From positions 24,924,001-24,988,000 of the forward strand of contig OY292278.1 of NCBI GenBank assembly GCA_958496175.1: DNA of 64,000 nt, in the 5' to 3' direction. This DNA comes from Sisyra terminalis (Eukaryota > Arthropoda > Insecta > Neuroptera > Sisyridae). Under the pieces are notes generated by a model. It saw nothing but the letters and a program-made list of their open reading frames with translations, was not told the origin of the DNA and searched no databases. Both the position numbers and the translations under genes were made by a program. This document shows positions 20,537 through 32,214 of this stretch, in pieces. Every line of letters begins with the position of its first letter. Position 1 is the stretch's first letter.

Positions 20537-21949
20537 GTACGTGATGTACTTACTTTTCTTAGTTTTAAATCAAAATTAATTACTTTGAAGATCTAACATA
20601 CAAACAAAGGATAAATGAAACCATAGTAGATCGATACTATATTTGTACTTGACAGTTAAGCGTTTTATTGACGTAAAGGTACCAGTTTCTTAGGGAAGTA
20701 ATTTTCTCTAATGCTTGTACTTAACAGCTAAACCGTAGTTCTGCCAAACTCATTTTTCCTTCGCAAGTTTGTAAGTATCCAATAAAGATATATATGAGTG
20801 TACTCGTCTAACAAAACTTTTACAGTTACTAGAAATGCATGAAATACAATGGTAAAGCATGACGAATGCTGGTGAACTAAATAAAAACAAAACGTTAACA
20901 TTAATGTTGTGGCTTTAAGCACAGTAGAAGAGCTTTATTCTGCGTTTTCCCATCTAATATAACAGTATAATTAATTTGGAACATCATTGGTAATAATAAG
21001 GATATGCAGTACCGGAAATTCTTCTAATCATCAAAAGCAGAAAATTATTTAATTTTTAATGAGATTTTTAAAACTGCGCATTTTGTAAACATACTGTATG
21101 GTTCCAATCACAATTTATGAGAGAAAAATGAGAGAATTCTCGATATGGAAAGAATACAAATGTAACTACTAATACACAAAGTGTAACTTAGAATTCCCCA
21201 AACAAATTTTCCCGTACAGCTGAACATTTCAAAAAAAAAACTGAAATAATATATTACATTTTACGTTATTCTACGTTTTATGTTATAGTTCTTCGAAAAT
21301 TTTGCAAGATTCTACACATACAATCGAAAGATAAGATCTAAGAATTGTGATGCGTACAAACGAAAATGAGAAATGAAAAGAGTGTCATAAGAAATGACTA
21401 GTCGACAAACTTTAAATAATTCAGGCTGCTTTTGCGGAAAATTTTTATGAATGTTTTCGTAAAGAAATCAATGAGTAACGACAAAGATATTAATAGTTCT
21501 GTCTTTTTAGCCTCACTTGTATTAGGTCACTTTTATTCAAGGTTTATAAATTACACAGGTTGCCCCATTAGAAAAAAATATGACGTCATACGAAGAATTT
21601 TGAAATTTGAATCAGTCTGAAGATATGTACGAATTTCTTCTGGAAACGTCACGTAGCGCATGAGGTACGGATCATATAATCACATTTTTTCACCTACTTC
21701 CCAGCACTTTATCGAGCTGAATTTCAGCACACCGGTTTGTTCTCAATAACAATGCATGAATCCGACGTAAAATTTAAAAGCCATAAAGTATTTCTACTTT
21801 AATTAAATATTTAACTTTGAAAATAAGCTTCTGTTGCCTACCTTTAAAGGCGCTTGTAAAAGTGAGTAAATTGTAAGTGCTTGTTGAAGCAGATTTAATA
21901 GGTTTAGTATTTGTTATGGCGCAAATAGCATTTAAAGCTAACTTTTAAT
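20537..21949. other. No clear gene; possible intron
   Basis: If the donor at 20537 is real, this is intronic. A 62-codon frame at 21432-21620 (+) ends with GCPIRKKYDVIRRILKF and contains a TGACGTCA-type word (ATGACGTCATAC at 21581-21592), but it has no recognised domain. The patch at 21640-21730 is less AT-rich. Nothing else is called. Confidence 0.4.
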
Positions 21950-22080
21950 TGCTCTTCGTGAAATATTCACAGCCAACACAACTGATAAATGACAAAAATT
22001 TGTAATTAAAAAAATTAAAATGCTAGTTGAAACAAATGACATCAATCAATTAGTTTAAATTTGAAACAATGATTGACAAA
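21950..22080 (+). repeat. Dispersed repeat R2, partial copy (segment b)
   Basis: AAATATTCACAGCCAACACA, TAGTTGAAACAAATGACATC and AATCAATTAGTTTAAATTTG match segment b at 2270-2380 and 6500-6610. It is truncated on both sides. Confidence 0.55.
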
Positions 22081-22207
22081 ATTGATATTAAAAATATATT
22101 GGAAGACGAAAACGGAGAAAATAAAAATATTTTAAAGGGTTTTAAAATCCATGCTTGTATTGATTAAATGCACTAAAAAAGTTAAAAAATAAAATTATGA
22201 ACTGAAT

Positions 22208-22430
22208 GTAGCACTAATTTCATCATCGATATTAAGGCATTAAGGTGATATTAGCCAATTAATGAGAATCGTAAGCTATCTAGTTGTACATCAAAGTGAG
22301 GGGTGTTCCATATTACCAAGTTGTAAACAAAATTGCACCCTTCGCTTGGATAAACCACTAGATGGCTAACGATCATTAATTAGTAATATCACTTTGATAT
22401 CGAAGGTGAAATCGATACAAAGATTCATTC
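22208..22430. repeat. Inverted repeat, MITE-like
   Basis: Left-arm words ATCGATATTAAGG, GGTGATATTAGCCAATTAAT and GTAAGCTATCTAGTTG are mirrored by CCACTAGATGGCTAACGATC, ATTAATTAGTAATATCAC and GGTGAAATCGAT on the right. The arms are about 70 bp and imperfect, the spacer about 70 bp. It resembles an old foldback/MITE insertion; no target duplication was found. Confidence 0.5.
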
Positions 22431-22503
22431 CATAATTTATTTTTTGCTACATAGGACATTTTATTAATACAAAGATTTTTACAATAATTTTTAAATATTC
22501 TTA

Positions 22504-23440
22504 TTATTTAGAGTATTTTTTCACTTGAACATACAGAAAAATTTCGATGGTAGTTTTTTTGGCAGGTAACAGGTTATAAGGTGTATAAAACATCAGCTCA
22601 CTTTCATCAAAATATAAAGGTAAATTTTTTATAAATTCTTCCGAATAATGGTAGAAATCGCTTCCTCCATTGCCATATACTCGGCATGGTTTCAACCTCC
22701 TACCAGACACTTCCAAACTTCAATAAATCATAATTTTACTTATGTTTTAGTATAAAAGCTGAATTATATATATGCTACTTAGGCAACTATCAAATTATTT
22801 TATATCAGTTGCCAGACAATTTTGATAGTTTTTACATCCTGCCAAATGCATTTATTCTGTGCCGTAGGCGCGAGGCCATATATATTCGAACTTATGTGAG
22901 TGAGATAATCAATTTTGTCTCTCTTATAAAATTGTGATTATCAAATTTGTTACTTTAATTAAAATTAATTTACATAATTAAATTATTTTTTCATTGGAAT
23001 TCAATGAGTTTGGCTAGGTGTAAAAGCAATCATAACTGTCCAGCTACTGAGATGACATATTTTGATAGTTGCCCAAGTTATGTTATATATAATAATAGTA
23101 TACATTTATATATAATAAAATGCTTAAAAATAATTTTTAATCCTAGTCCTCTGAGCATTTTATCAATCTATTATGTATCATCGAGGATCTGAAATTTTAC
23201 AGTTTTATATAATATATGACGCTTTTAAAATAGTGATTTATTAAGTTTGGAAGTGTCTAGCAGGGCGTTAAAACCACGCTTAATGTCTGGCAATGGAGGA
23301 TGTGATTTCCAATGTTATTTAGAAGAAAATATTATTAAAAAATTGATCTTTGACTTGGACGAAAGTGAGCTTCTATTTTCTATTACTGATCGTTCTTACC
23401 TATGTTGGGGACATGCGCAGAGAAACTTTCGCGGGCTCTT
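22504..23440. repeat. Dispersed repeat R4, inverted pair (copies 2 and 3)
   Basis: Copy 2 (22504-22740, minus) and copy 3 (23225-23440, plus) face away from a 480-bp centre. Each begins with AGTTTGGAAGTGTCT and carries GGCAATGGAGGA.G.GATTT and GA.GAAAGTGAGCT. They translate to similar 70-residue peptides: both have MEVS, then a LKP word, GNGG and DESEL. Either the family once coded for protein or this is DNA-level homology. The centre includes a fragment of the element B family (23130-23205) and a 62-codon frame with no recognised domain. Confidence 0.6.
23130..23205 (+). repeat. Fragment of the element B family terminus
   Basis: ATCCTAGTCCTCTGAGCATT, then ATCATCGAGGATCTGAAATTTTACA, matches the outermost sequence of element B read in reverse (46421-46490). 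No hammerhead motif remains here. It shows the family terminus extends at least to the TGAAATTTTACA word. Confidence 0.6.
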
Positions 23441-23465
23441 ACTCTATAAGTTAATGAAAACCTAG

Positions 23466-24600
23466 TCCTACATTACGATATAACATTGTATTTTTTACTA
23501 TTTTTTTTTTGTTTTCATGTAATTTAACATTTAATTTCGCAATCCATTTAATTGATTGATGAGACTCTTTACATTTTATGTTTTTGTTTGTGGATGAAAT
23601 TGCTAATCTCTATATTTTTGATCAAATATTTGCCTTGATCAACCACAATGGTACCTAGTAATGTTAAATCTTTATCAAATTGTATGTTACCATTTTCATA
23701 TTTGAACAATTTAATCTGCTGTTTCAGTTTTAAATTAGGTCGCATTAATTAAATAAATTGATAAATACAGGGAAAATTAAAAAAAGCTTCCTCCAGGATT
23801 AAAAGCTACCGGAAAATCAATTTGTTGTCATCTGCTAATGAAAAAGAATTTACTAATTTTCAAAATGCCTGAGGGCAAAACTTGATAAAGGCTATAATTA
23901 TTGAAACGTGCGTTAAAAAATTTAAAAGCGTGTGGATAATATATTCAAAGCAATTTATTAATAATGCTCAAAAGATAAATATATATGTATCGTCTGACTA
24001 AATAGAATTTATAAATTTGAAAAATTTATCTCTATTTAATTTTTTAAAAGGAATATTGGAGTTTTTTTCTTCTAGAAATAAAAAAGCTTCTTGTTTAAAA
24101 TACTTATTGAATTTGTAAGGAACATAGTTGGATGAACACCCAGATGTTCTTGCACGTATTAATCGAATAGCATAAATGAATTCCAACAAATTGCAAATTA
24201 TCTCACACAGTAGTTTGGTTCTTTTTTAAACTTTAGATTTAAAAGAATTGCTACGCTAAAGGTGAATTTTCACCCAAAAAGATTTAAACGAACTGTGAAA
24301 TCTACGCAAGTTAATCCAATCAAAGAGAAAAAATAAGATTATAAACGATTTCAAAAATAATTTTAATTATAAGTTTTTAAAAATAAAGTTTCAAAATAAA
24401 ATCAACCAGACAAATTAATTGGTTGTAGTATATTATTGAAATTTTGAAGCATATTTTCCGAAAAATGTAATCTTAACCGAAAAGTTATTGGCAAATATAA
24501 ATTTTATATGACAAATACATCCAAAATAGTAGGGAAACTTATAAAAGGGACCATTAAAAAGAGGTCAAAATACAAAAGAAATAAATTTTCTGTATTTCCC
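23466..24600. other. AT-rich stretch, no convincing gene
   Basis: A 63-codon minus-strand frame at 23998-24189 has a moderately balanced composition (MLEFIYAIRLIRARTSG start) but no recognised domain and no splice support. Nothing else is seen. Confidence 0.4.
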
Positions 24601-24615
24601 AATAATTTATTTCGC

Positions 24616-24733
24616 TTATGTTCTTGCCACCTTGTCTTTGAGCCCCGCCATCTCCTCTGCTTTAACCACCGCCTTACTAGAATCACCGATACTACCTTGA
24701 GCTTTATTGAGCTTTCATGAGTCAGCAAATATT
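24616..24733 (-). pseudogene. Short coding-like island, C-terminal fragment
   Basis: The minus-strand frame closest to real coding reads FADS, a TGA, then KLNKAQGSIGDSSKAVVKAE and EMAGLKDKVART before TAA (24616-24618). It is the most GC-rich patch for several kilobases. The alanine/lysine/glutamate-rich segment looks helical. Two overlapping longer frames on either strand cover the same patch but have less plausible composition. The family is unrecognised and the island is truncated and interrupted. Confidence 0.35.
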
Positions 24734-24739
24734 ATTTTA

Positions 24740-27700
24740 TTTTATTTATTTTTTTGGTAACTTCACAATTTTATTCTATTATTATTCTTTGATTTTTGCA
24801 AACACAAATTTAAATTTGTTAAAGTACGCTTTGTATTACTGTCGCTTTCTTCAATTAATGGAAAGAAAACTCCGATTATTTTTTTCATGTTCATCTTTAG
24901 AAGAAGTCAATAAAGACTAAAGCTTTCCAGAATTTTACTGATGTCCACATTGGTAATAATCTTAATGGAAATTAAAGTTGTAGGAGGAATATTATTAAAC
25001 GTCGTCTAGCTTCTTTCACGCTTCACTAACTAAAATAACAAACAAAATTTTATACGGTGAGCTTTATCGTTTCACCGAATAATGTAGGTTTATTTCACCA
25101 TTGTTTGTAAACACTTGAAGCTTTAAGGCTATTGCGTCCATAAAAACCCAATATTAACAAAATTAATTTCTTCAAAGACTTTTTTGATTTAAATAATTAA
25201 TTAAAAAAAGTTTACTTTACTTTTACGCAGAAATAAACATTGTATATGTGCACAAAAGTGTGTATATACTAATGGTTAAAAAACAACTTTCTTTCTGATT
25301 TTTTTGACAATACATTTTCCTCAATGTTTTGGTGATTAGATCATCTGTGGAATATCTGGTTTTTATTATTAAGTTTACTATTGCCCTTAGAAGAAACTCA
25401 TAATTTTGATACGTTACTTGCTAAAAGCTTTAGGAAAATTCCAAACTGATTTTTTCAAATTTTCCGTCTAATATAGTTTGTCTGAGATTGCCTTTTCAAT
25501 TTTGTATATTTTTTTTCAAATGACTACATTTTCGATTGGTTATAATCAGTTAAAGCTTATTCAGTGTTTTCCTTTCAATATTCTGTTTCGAAAAATTTTT
25601 GAGTTTTCCGCGAAATTCAATCTGATTTGTCAACACATACTGGATAAATTCTGGAGCATTTATCTTAATATTGTGTTTTTTTTCTCAGCGTAAGGAATAA
25701 ATCCAATAAAATATATTAGTCCCTTTAAACGAACTTTTCTTATACTTTCCAAGAAATTTGAAAAGGTTAAGGTTAATTTATATTGAAATATAATTTAAAA
25801 TAAAAGACAAAATCTGTTTAGTCCCTTTTCCAAAAAAATTATTCGAAAATCATCAGTGAGCTTTAATAATAACGAAAATGCTTTACGCGTACAAACGATT
25901 TTGTATAATTTTACCTAAGGGCTGGAAAATATTTAAAAAAATTAATTAATTATGTTCTTAATACCTTTAACATTTTTTTCCAAAAAAAAAATCGAATTGA
26001 CATACTTGTACTTTAACAGCTGAGGTTATGAATTTTAATGTAATTTTATTTTAGAAATGATATCCTCTATTATTACACACTTAAAAGATGGCATATTTTT
26101 TTTAATTAAAATGGGACCAACTACCAAGCTTTAATTGGGATTTCTTTTTCGTCGATTAAAAAAAAAAAACGTTAATGATAGAGTCCATAAATATTGTAAG
26201 TGTTTTAATATAAAATCTAGTGTACATATTGAAACGATTAATGGTGAATGATTCAAGGGGTTTCTTGTATAAATGAAACAATACAAGTTTAAAGTAGAAA
26301 TTAATATTTATTCTTTAATAATAATATAATTAAATCAATAATATAACGAAAATAAAAACTTAATGTTTAAATAAAATTAAATAAAAACTTCCTTCCATGA
26401 CTGGCGTTCTCACCACCAACATTTAACTACACTCTTACTTAATGGTGAATTTAAAGGGAGGCATGGGAGCACATCTACCCTTACGTCGGTATTTTTGTTT
26501 ACTGTGGAAATTCCATCACAATACATACTTAGAAACAAATCAAATTACCAGAGATGTTAAATTATATGAATAAAATAACAGAAAGAACCCACAGTGAGTG
26601 AACCCCACACTTTCATTAACCTTTCTACACATACTTGAACATATAGAACTAAACTTGAAGGACTTGAAGTATGTTACTTCAATTTATTTCTACCAATTAT
26701 TGTGCCCCTCCCTGAAAAAAATCCTGGATTCGTCCTTGCTTTTACTTAAATAAAAATCAATGGTTAGTATTTGTTAGCTTAGCCTACCAGTTGCTTTTCC
26801 TAAAACCTATCTCTCAAGGATGTTTCATTTTTCCGTCGTTTCCATTTTTGCCCCCACTTTTCTTTGTTATTCTACCGAGGATCCGAACCTTAACAAGTGA
26901 CCCGAAATTCGACAACTACATATTAACAAACTTTTACTGTGATGGAGGGCATAACAATATTTTTGTTTTTTCTTGTTTCTTTTCAGGAAAACTGTTTTAT
27001 ATATACTTTAAATTGTATTTAAATCCAATGATTTAATATATTTAATATTAGTGAATAGTAAATTGAAATTTGAAATAATTTACTACGCATACTTATAAAA
27101 AAAAACTTTCCAAATTGAAGTACAATTTCTTCACAAGCGTAGAATTGTTTTACTTTTACTTATTTGCGTTTCATTATGCAAATTTCCCCCAATTTAAGTT
27201 ATAAATTCATTAATTTTTTATAAAGATGGTTTAAAATTAGAAAACTAAGCCATTATATCTTTACGTGTCATAAATAGCATCTCTCTCTTTGGTCTTTAAT
27301 CGTCTATGAAATTTTGATAAGACCTACGTAAAAGATGTCAATTTGCTTAATAGTTTGTCGCAGTAATGGTATATAATGCTATATAAAACCCTTGGAATAC
27401 TTGATGGAAACATATTTGTGCTCATTAAATTTCTTTCACAGATTGTATAGTTTTTTCCAATTTTAATTTAATAAATTATTTTATGCATCAGTACTTCTTT
27501 ACGACTAATTTCAATAATTCCTCCAAGTGTCAAAGTTTTGTCATTAAAAACTTCCAAACTTTTGAAGTAATCTAAACTTAATCAAGTAAGAACAACACGG
27601 AATTACATGAATTAATGTGTTGTAATTTAGGATATTTGTCAAAGTCGATCCTAAGAAAATATCAACTCAACACCCTTCTATAATATCTACCTAGTGGGAT

Positions 27701-28480
27701 TGAAAGTTAGGGTTTACATGAATAAGTTGGATAGAAACTGTAAAAGGCACCTATCCAAAATCGTCGGTTGGAACGAATTGAACATAAATATGAAAGATTC
27801 ATTAGCTTGTTAAATGTAGATAGTTGTACATCGATTAACGAAAGGATAACGATAGCCTTACATGTTAACGATAATGTTACTGATAAGGCAGTGTAAAAGG
27901 GAATAAAGTTTCTCTACCCAACTGAAACGTAGAATGTCAAAATTTGGTCGATTAAAACCGAAAACCATCAACCGTTGTAATTTATTCGTACATATTTATA
28001 AAATTAATTGGATCCTTAACAATTTATTGAAGTGGATTTCTCGAGTTTACCTTTGTAAATACAGTAATTATTTTTATGAATTTTCAAAACTTTGAATACT
28101 ATTTTTACAGACTTAGTATTTAAAATTTAGCTATCTATAGTTAATTTATTCCTTTTTCCTTTAATAAATCAAAATTATACTCTATGATTAAATTATATCC
28201 AAGTTCATTTGGAAATGAAATCACATAAGAATATCATAGTTATATTAACAATCAAACAGTATTAAAAGAAGCGTTTTTATTTTGAATTTTACAAATTAGT
28301 TTTGAAAAAGTGATTCTAGTTAATATTGACGTTCAAATTATAGGCACCCTGCCTAGAGCATGTGGAGAGGCAATTGAAAAGTGTACATGTGAAATGAAAA
28401 TTTTCTTTTCCCCCTTTTCAAAGCTACAAAAGGATTTGATTCCAACAACACTTTACTGAATACATTGACGAAATAAATTG
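24740..28480. other. Long AT-rich stretch, no gene recognised
   Basis: Only short AT-driven frames are present. Patches at 26390-26560 and 26800-26960 are slightly less AT-rich, and the latter has an 81-codon frame (26791-27036) with no recognised motif. A perfect short hairpin CGGTGA/TCACCG sits near 25057-25080. No member of the R1-R4 families was recognised. Confidence 0.45.
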
Positions 28481-28487
28481 GAGTCAA

Positions 28488-28790
28488 CTTTAGTACGGAG
28501 TATGGGAGTATTTTAACTTAACATAATATACAAATTGATTTCAAAAATTCTAACTTTTGAACGGGTAGTTTCTGTTATTCTTAGTAATCTTTCTTTGCGA
28601 CTGAACATTAATTACATGGTTCAAATTTATGTATGTTTTATGTGAAATATTTATATTTCTAAGCAAATGAACTAAACAAAAATTGGAAGACAAAAGTATG
28701 TATGTGCTTATGAATGGATGTAAGAAGTTATACTTCTTCATAAAAGGGTAGTTTCTTTCTGAAAAAAATGTTTGAACCATTTTTTTAATG
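28488..28790 (+). repeat. Dispersed repeat R2, segment a copy
   Basis: It carries GTATGTGCTTATGAATGGATGTAAGAAGTTATACTTCTT-type sequence, aligning with GATGGACGCACGTAAAAAGTTATAC at 13491 and GATGGATGAACATAAGAAGT at 18936. The 76-codon minus frame across it is a by-product. Confidence 0.45.
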
Positions 28791-28797
28791 CGAATTC

Positions 28798-29110
28798 TTA
28801 TCTATATCTATAAAACAAAATAATTTTTTTAATTGCTATTTACCGTCGCTTTATAACAACTAAGGTCCTTTAGCAACTCTAGGGTCAATTAAATCCGTTA
28901 TCGGGAAATATTGAAATTTTGCACGATACGAGAATCGAACTCACTACCTATTAGTTTTGAAGCGGTCACCTAGACCACTTGGCTACCAGTAGGTTAAAAC
29001 ACAAAATCTTGTTAATTAGATTATTTATAACTGAAGAATGGCTGAACCGATTTTCATGATCTATGATTTGTTGGATTCATCTACGCCTGGCTTAATAGAA
29101 TAACTATTGC
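28798..29110 (+). mobile_element. Old interspersed element with a SINE nested in it
   Basis: The flanking parts TCTATATCTATAAAACAAAAT (left) and ATGGCTGAACCGATTTTCATGA with AACTGAAGA (right) form the sort of terminus found on many invertebrate interspersed elements. The SINE insertion splits it, so the host element is older than the SINE. The right boundary is unclear. Confidence 0.5.
28811..29007 (-). mobile_element. tRNA-derived SINE, copy 2
   Basis: The element at 28822-28993 is full length. On the minus strand: GGTAGCCAAGTGGTCTAGGT (A box), GAGTTCGATTCTCG (a good B box), the same body, and a tail of GGTAAATAGCAATT plus A run. Flanking TAAAACAAAAT (28811-28821) and TAAAACACAAAAT (28995-29007) look like a target duplication with a 2-base indel. 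This copy has the best B box of the family. Confidence 0.8.
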
Positions 29111-29532
29111 AATATCTAGAAAATTATTAATAAAATGGGTTTTGTAATAAATTAGGTTTGACATATTCCGCAATTGTTTGCTTACGTCACGCACACTTAT
29201 ACATTATTTATCATCATGGATGCCAGTTTAATATATATTGTGTGAAAGTGTTAATAATTAATCTTCTTGTGAAAGTATTATTCTAAATAATGCCGCAATA
29301 TATAAGATCTAATGTTACAAATACGTCAATAAAATAAAGCCAATCTTCATAATATTTTTCGTGCTGATATTTATAGAATTATGGCCAAAATGGTGATAGG
29401 ATTTCAGGAATATTTTCTTTATATTAATTAGCATATGCGTAAAAAGTTTAATGGTAGTGGAAGGGAATAAATTATTTATAAAATCAGAACCAGTATTAAT
29501 CAACTACAAGAAAAATAAAATCACTAAAACTA
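29111..29532. other. AT-rich stretch, nothing recognised
   Basis: A 62-codon minus frame (29315-29503) has no recognised motif. The stretch ends at the LINE remnant. Confidence 0.4.
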
Positions 29533-30051
29533 TTTCGGGTACCAGGTCACAAAAAGGGTCACTAAAAGGTTGACCAATTAATTAAAAAGAAACATGCTCA
29601 AACCTTCATTCGTCATTTTAAAATCCCAAAAAAGAACAATGTTTGTAAAAAAAATGAAGAGTAAGCCCAAAAAAGATTAACTAAATCATCAAACAACTCC
29701 TACTATATTACGCATCGCACGATAGCTTAAAGACTATGGTTCATTCCAAATACCGCACAGAATGGATAAAAATAATTAGCAGAATAAAAACGGGACATAA
29801 TGGTAGCACATTTAAACAGTTACATTCCACTAATGCAGAAATGTGGGCCACCTTAATCATGTGCTGAAGTGTCAAATAATAAAAACAATCAAATATTATG
29901 TTTTAAGGAAGTATTGAAGAAAACAGGAACATTCCCAGTAAGCATTCAGCCCTTGACTAATACCGATCTTAGAAGCAAATTGGCCAAAAGAACAATACAA
30001 TTTTGGGGGACACAACAATCAAAAATAAAAATGTGTTTTGAAATATTATAA
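29533..30051 (+). pseudogene. Degenerate LINE ORF2 C-terminus (RNase H tail and Cys/His motif)
   Basis: Reading across several frame changes: FRVPGHK, then GH, a stop, KVDQL (the C-terminal RNase H motif of the type [FW]VPGH.G..GNE.AD.LA); QKRLTKSSNNSY; LKTMVHSKYRTEWIKIISR followed by IKTGHNGSTFKQLHSTNAEM (the R.RTGH..L pattern after RNase H); then C..V...NNQILCFK, a remnant of the C..C....H.L..C finger; and a final frame PVSIQPLTNTDLRSKLAK to a stop at 30049. This order is typical of the ORF2 end of R1/Jockey/I-group non-LTR retrotransposons with RNase H. Multiple stops and frameshifts show it is dead. The AT-rich sequence after 30051 is probably its 3' untranslated region. Confidence 0.75.
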
Positions 30052-31059
30052 TATAAAATTTGATATTATAATATTTTATTTATGTTAATGCATACAATAA
30101 TATTTATGTCTAAAAACTCATGAATAAATTAAATTTTATGATTTTGTTTATGCATATGAGTATTAGTATATTCAATATACTTATAGGTATGAATCTATAT
30201 ATGTAAAATAAAATATTTGTGTAAAAACGCACCAAATGTGCTATAATTCAGCATATGTATGTGTATTTAATTATATCCATACTAATAATTAAGAGTACGG
30301 CAATATTACCGATACCAATTAATTTTCGCAATTCAATTTTCGGTGGTACGTAGTTCATTGAGTCCTCTAGTTTAATGATAATCATAAAATGTTTACTTAC
30401 TATTCTGTCTCTGTAAATTTAAAAAAATTGGTGAAAATTTAAAAGAATAATTATGTCATAGCTAGGCAATAATAAAAGTTGCTTTTGTTTTATAAAAAAA
30501 ATATACATTGTCATTATTTCGCATAGTTCTCTTGGGCAATGTTTTACAAATAGTAGAAGTTCCTCTATTGGAATGACTTCGGTTTCCCTCTAGAGCAAAC
30601 TTCTAAACAAACTCTAATTCAAATAAATATTTATCATCTTTACAGCGTAATTTAACTTAACCACAAATAAAACTTAAAATATTCATTAATAGTCATAGAT
30701 AGTATAAACTATCTATCCTCTTTTTGGTGAATACACTAATTATACACTTGCCTTTGTTGTTTATTCTTCATATTTATCTACCTCCGCAATGTAAGTAAGT
30801 AATCATTTACCTATGTCGGTAAATAAATACGATCACAAATACACCCACTTTATGAACTTTATGTAATTGGTATTCCGCAAGGGTCAGCAAAATGCGACTC
30901 TTTGGCCCCTTAAGTAAGACTCTTGCACAAATATTCGCAACAGGTTTCAGGAATGCAAAAACAGTGAAACGACTTTTTTATTTGTCAAAAGCCCTATTAA
31001 TACTCTATGATAAAGGTATGAAAGTTTTTCTCACTTTGACATTAGTAACATTGAATACA
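30052..31059. other. Probable LINE 3' region, an R2 fragment, then unassigned DNA
   Basis: The first 200 bp are AT-rich with AATAAA-like words and may be the LINE trailer. At 30475-30545 AAAGTTGCTTTTGTTTTA and CATTATTTCGCATAGTTCT match R2 segment c. A 91-codon plus frame (30892-31167) overlaps R3 and has no recognised domain. Confidence 0.45.
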
Positions 31060-31169
31060 ATTGCTCGATTTAACGTCCAACAAGTTAGCATTACACTTTT
31101 GGAATTTTTTGTTATAAATAGCTACGAAATTTGTAAAAAAACATTTTTCGCACACCTATTTTCCTGAAA
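31060..31169 (-). repeat. Dispersed repeat R3, copy 2 (fragment)
   Basis: AAGTTAGCATTACACTTTTGG and AAATAGCTACGAAAT match 2938-2990 and 39053-39100. It ends directly at the hAT target duplication, so the hAT insertion may have split or abutted R3. Confidence 0.5.
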
Positions 31170-31419
31170 GCCTTGTGCATTTTCACTGCTCGGAGCTGTC
31201 CAGAAATTAGCGGCCTCCTATTTTCAACATATGTCAAGAAAATTGGTTTAAAATCAAGTATCGTTAAATTCTTTAATTTCTTAAAAATGTACTTATTGTG
31301 TATTTCTCAAAGTGAAATCTTATATGGAATTATCAATGCTAATATGCCTCCTTCGTTATATGTGACGCCCAGAGCCATGGTCCCCTCGGCACTAATCACG
31401 CTACGCCACTGGCCTTGTG
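31170..31419. mobile_element. hAT-type MITE family H2, copy 2, with perfect 8-bp duplication
   Basis: GCCTTGTG at 31170-31177 and 31412-31419 is an exact 8-bp target duplication, the hAT hallmark. The element (31178-31411, 234 bp) ends in ACGCTACGCCACTG, the reverse of a CAGTGGCGTAGCGT end common in hAT elements. The left end CATTTTCACTGCTCGGAGCT is more decayed. It is homologous throughout to 16820-17065. The 86-codon frame is not evidence of a gene. Confidence 0.75.
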
Positions 31420-31539
31420 TAGTGTTAAGTTGACGCTTAGAGCTTTTCTGTAAGTTTGTTTCTATAATTAAAGTTTCAATTTTTTACGCGATTAAGTGGT
31501 ATGATTTTATGGCTCGAGAGATTTGGAAGAAAAACTTTG

Positions 31540-31690
31540 ACCCTCGCATATTTACCGAGAAAACGCGGTTTAAAAAAAAGCTCAATTTTGAACTTTTTTT
31601 CAAATAATGGATTCTTCGAAAATTCTTTGTGCCACTTAATGGTACAATTTTGTGGTTTGCATATTTTTCAGAAAAATATTTCATTTTTAG
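31540..31690 (-). repeat. Dispersed repeat R3-related fragment
   Basis: CGCATATTTACCGAGAAAACGC, and further on GCATATTTTTCAGAAAAATATT, match the TATTTCC.GAAAACGC words of R3 at 39156 and 53405. Frames of 65 and 77 codons on opposite strands overlap here and are not credible genes. Confidence 0.35.
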
Positions 31691-31881
31691 AATTTTAGTA
31701 TGTGAAAAGTGCATCAAATAGAGCTTTTTATTTAAACTACGTTTTATCGCAAAGTAGACAAGTGGTAAAGTTTTTATTTTGAAATCTCCGTGTAATAGAA
31801 AAGGCGTAAAGCTTTTTTTTTCTAAAGGGAGTAATGGTTCGTAAAAATTTGGACACCTATATTTCTCATTTCAATTGGCAT

Positions 31882-32108
31882 ATTTGGATCAGAGGTGACT
31901 AATTCGTGGCCCTTGGGTCTCTGGAATGCCCAATCCGCCTTTACTATTTTTACGGTACACCAGATTTATCACACTTTTACAATTTTCCATAATGGCCAAA
32001 ATATTAACAACCAATATATTAAAAATTTTATAATGTATCTAAATCTAATATGATACATTTCCAAAGTGGTCCGCTGTATAATTTGAACTGTGCATCTATG
32101 ATTTAGAT
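31882..32108. mobile_element. hAT-type MITE, 211 bp
   Basis: The element at 31890-32100 begins CAGAGGTGACTAATTCGTGG and ends so that its reverse reads CATAGATGCACAGTTCAAAT. Flanks ATTTGGAT (31882-31889) and ATTTAGAT (32101-32108) agree at 7 of 8 positions, fitting an aged hAT duplication. No coding. Confidence 0.65.
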
Positions 32109-32214
32109 TATTCAAATGCTCAAAATTCTGATGAACTCATCGTAAGAATAGAAACCAGAGATGTGAAGCAAACTTAAAATAGGCCTCAAGTATATTTTCA
32201 ATACATTTTTTAAT

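Noticed and set aside
31173..31433. Shared protein family between frames at 16791-17072 and 31173-31433
   Set aside because: The similarity is explained by both being copies of the same hAT-type MITE; GC-rich element ends create the common peptides.
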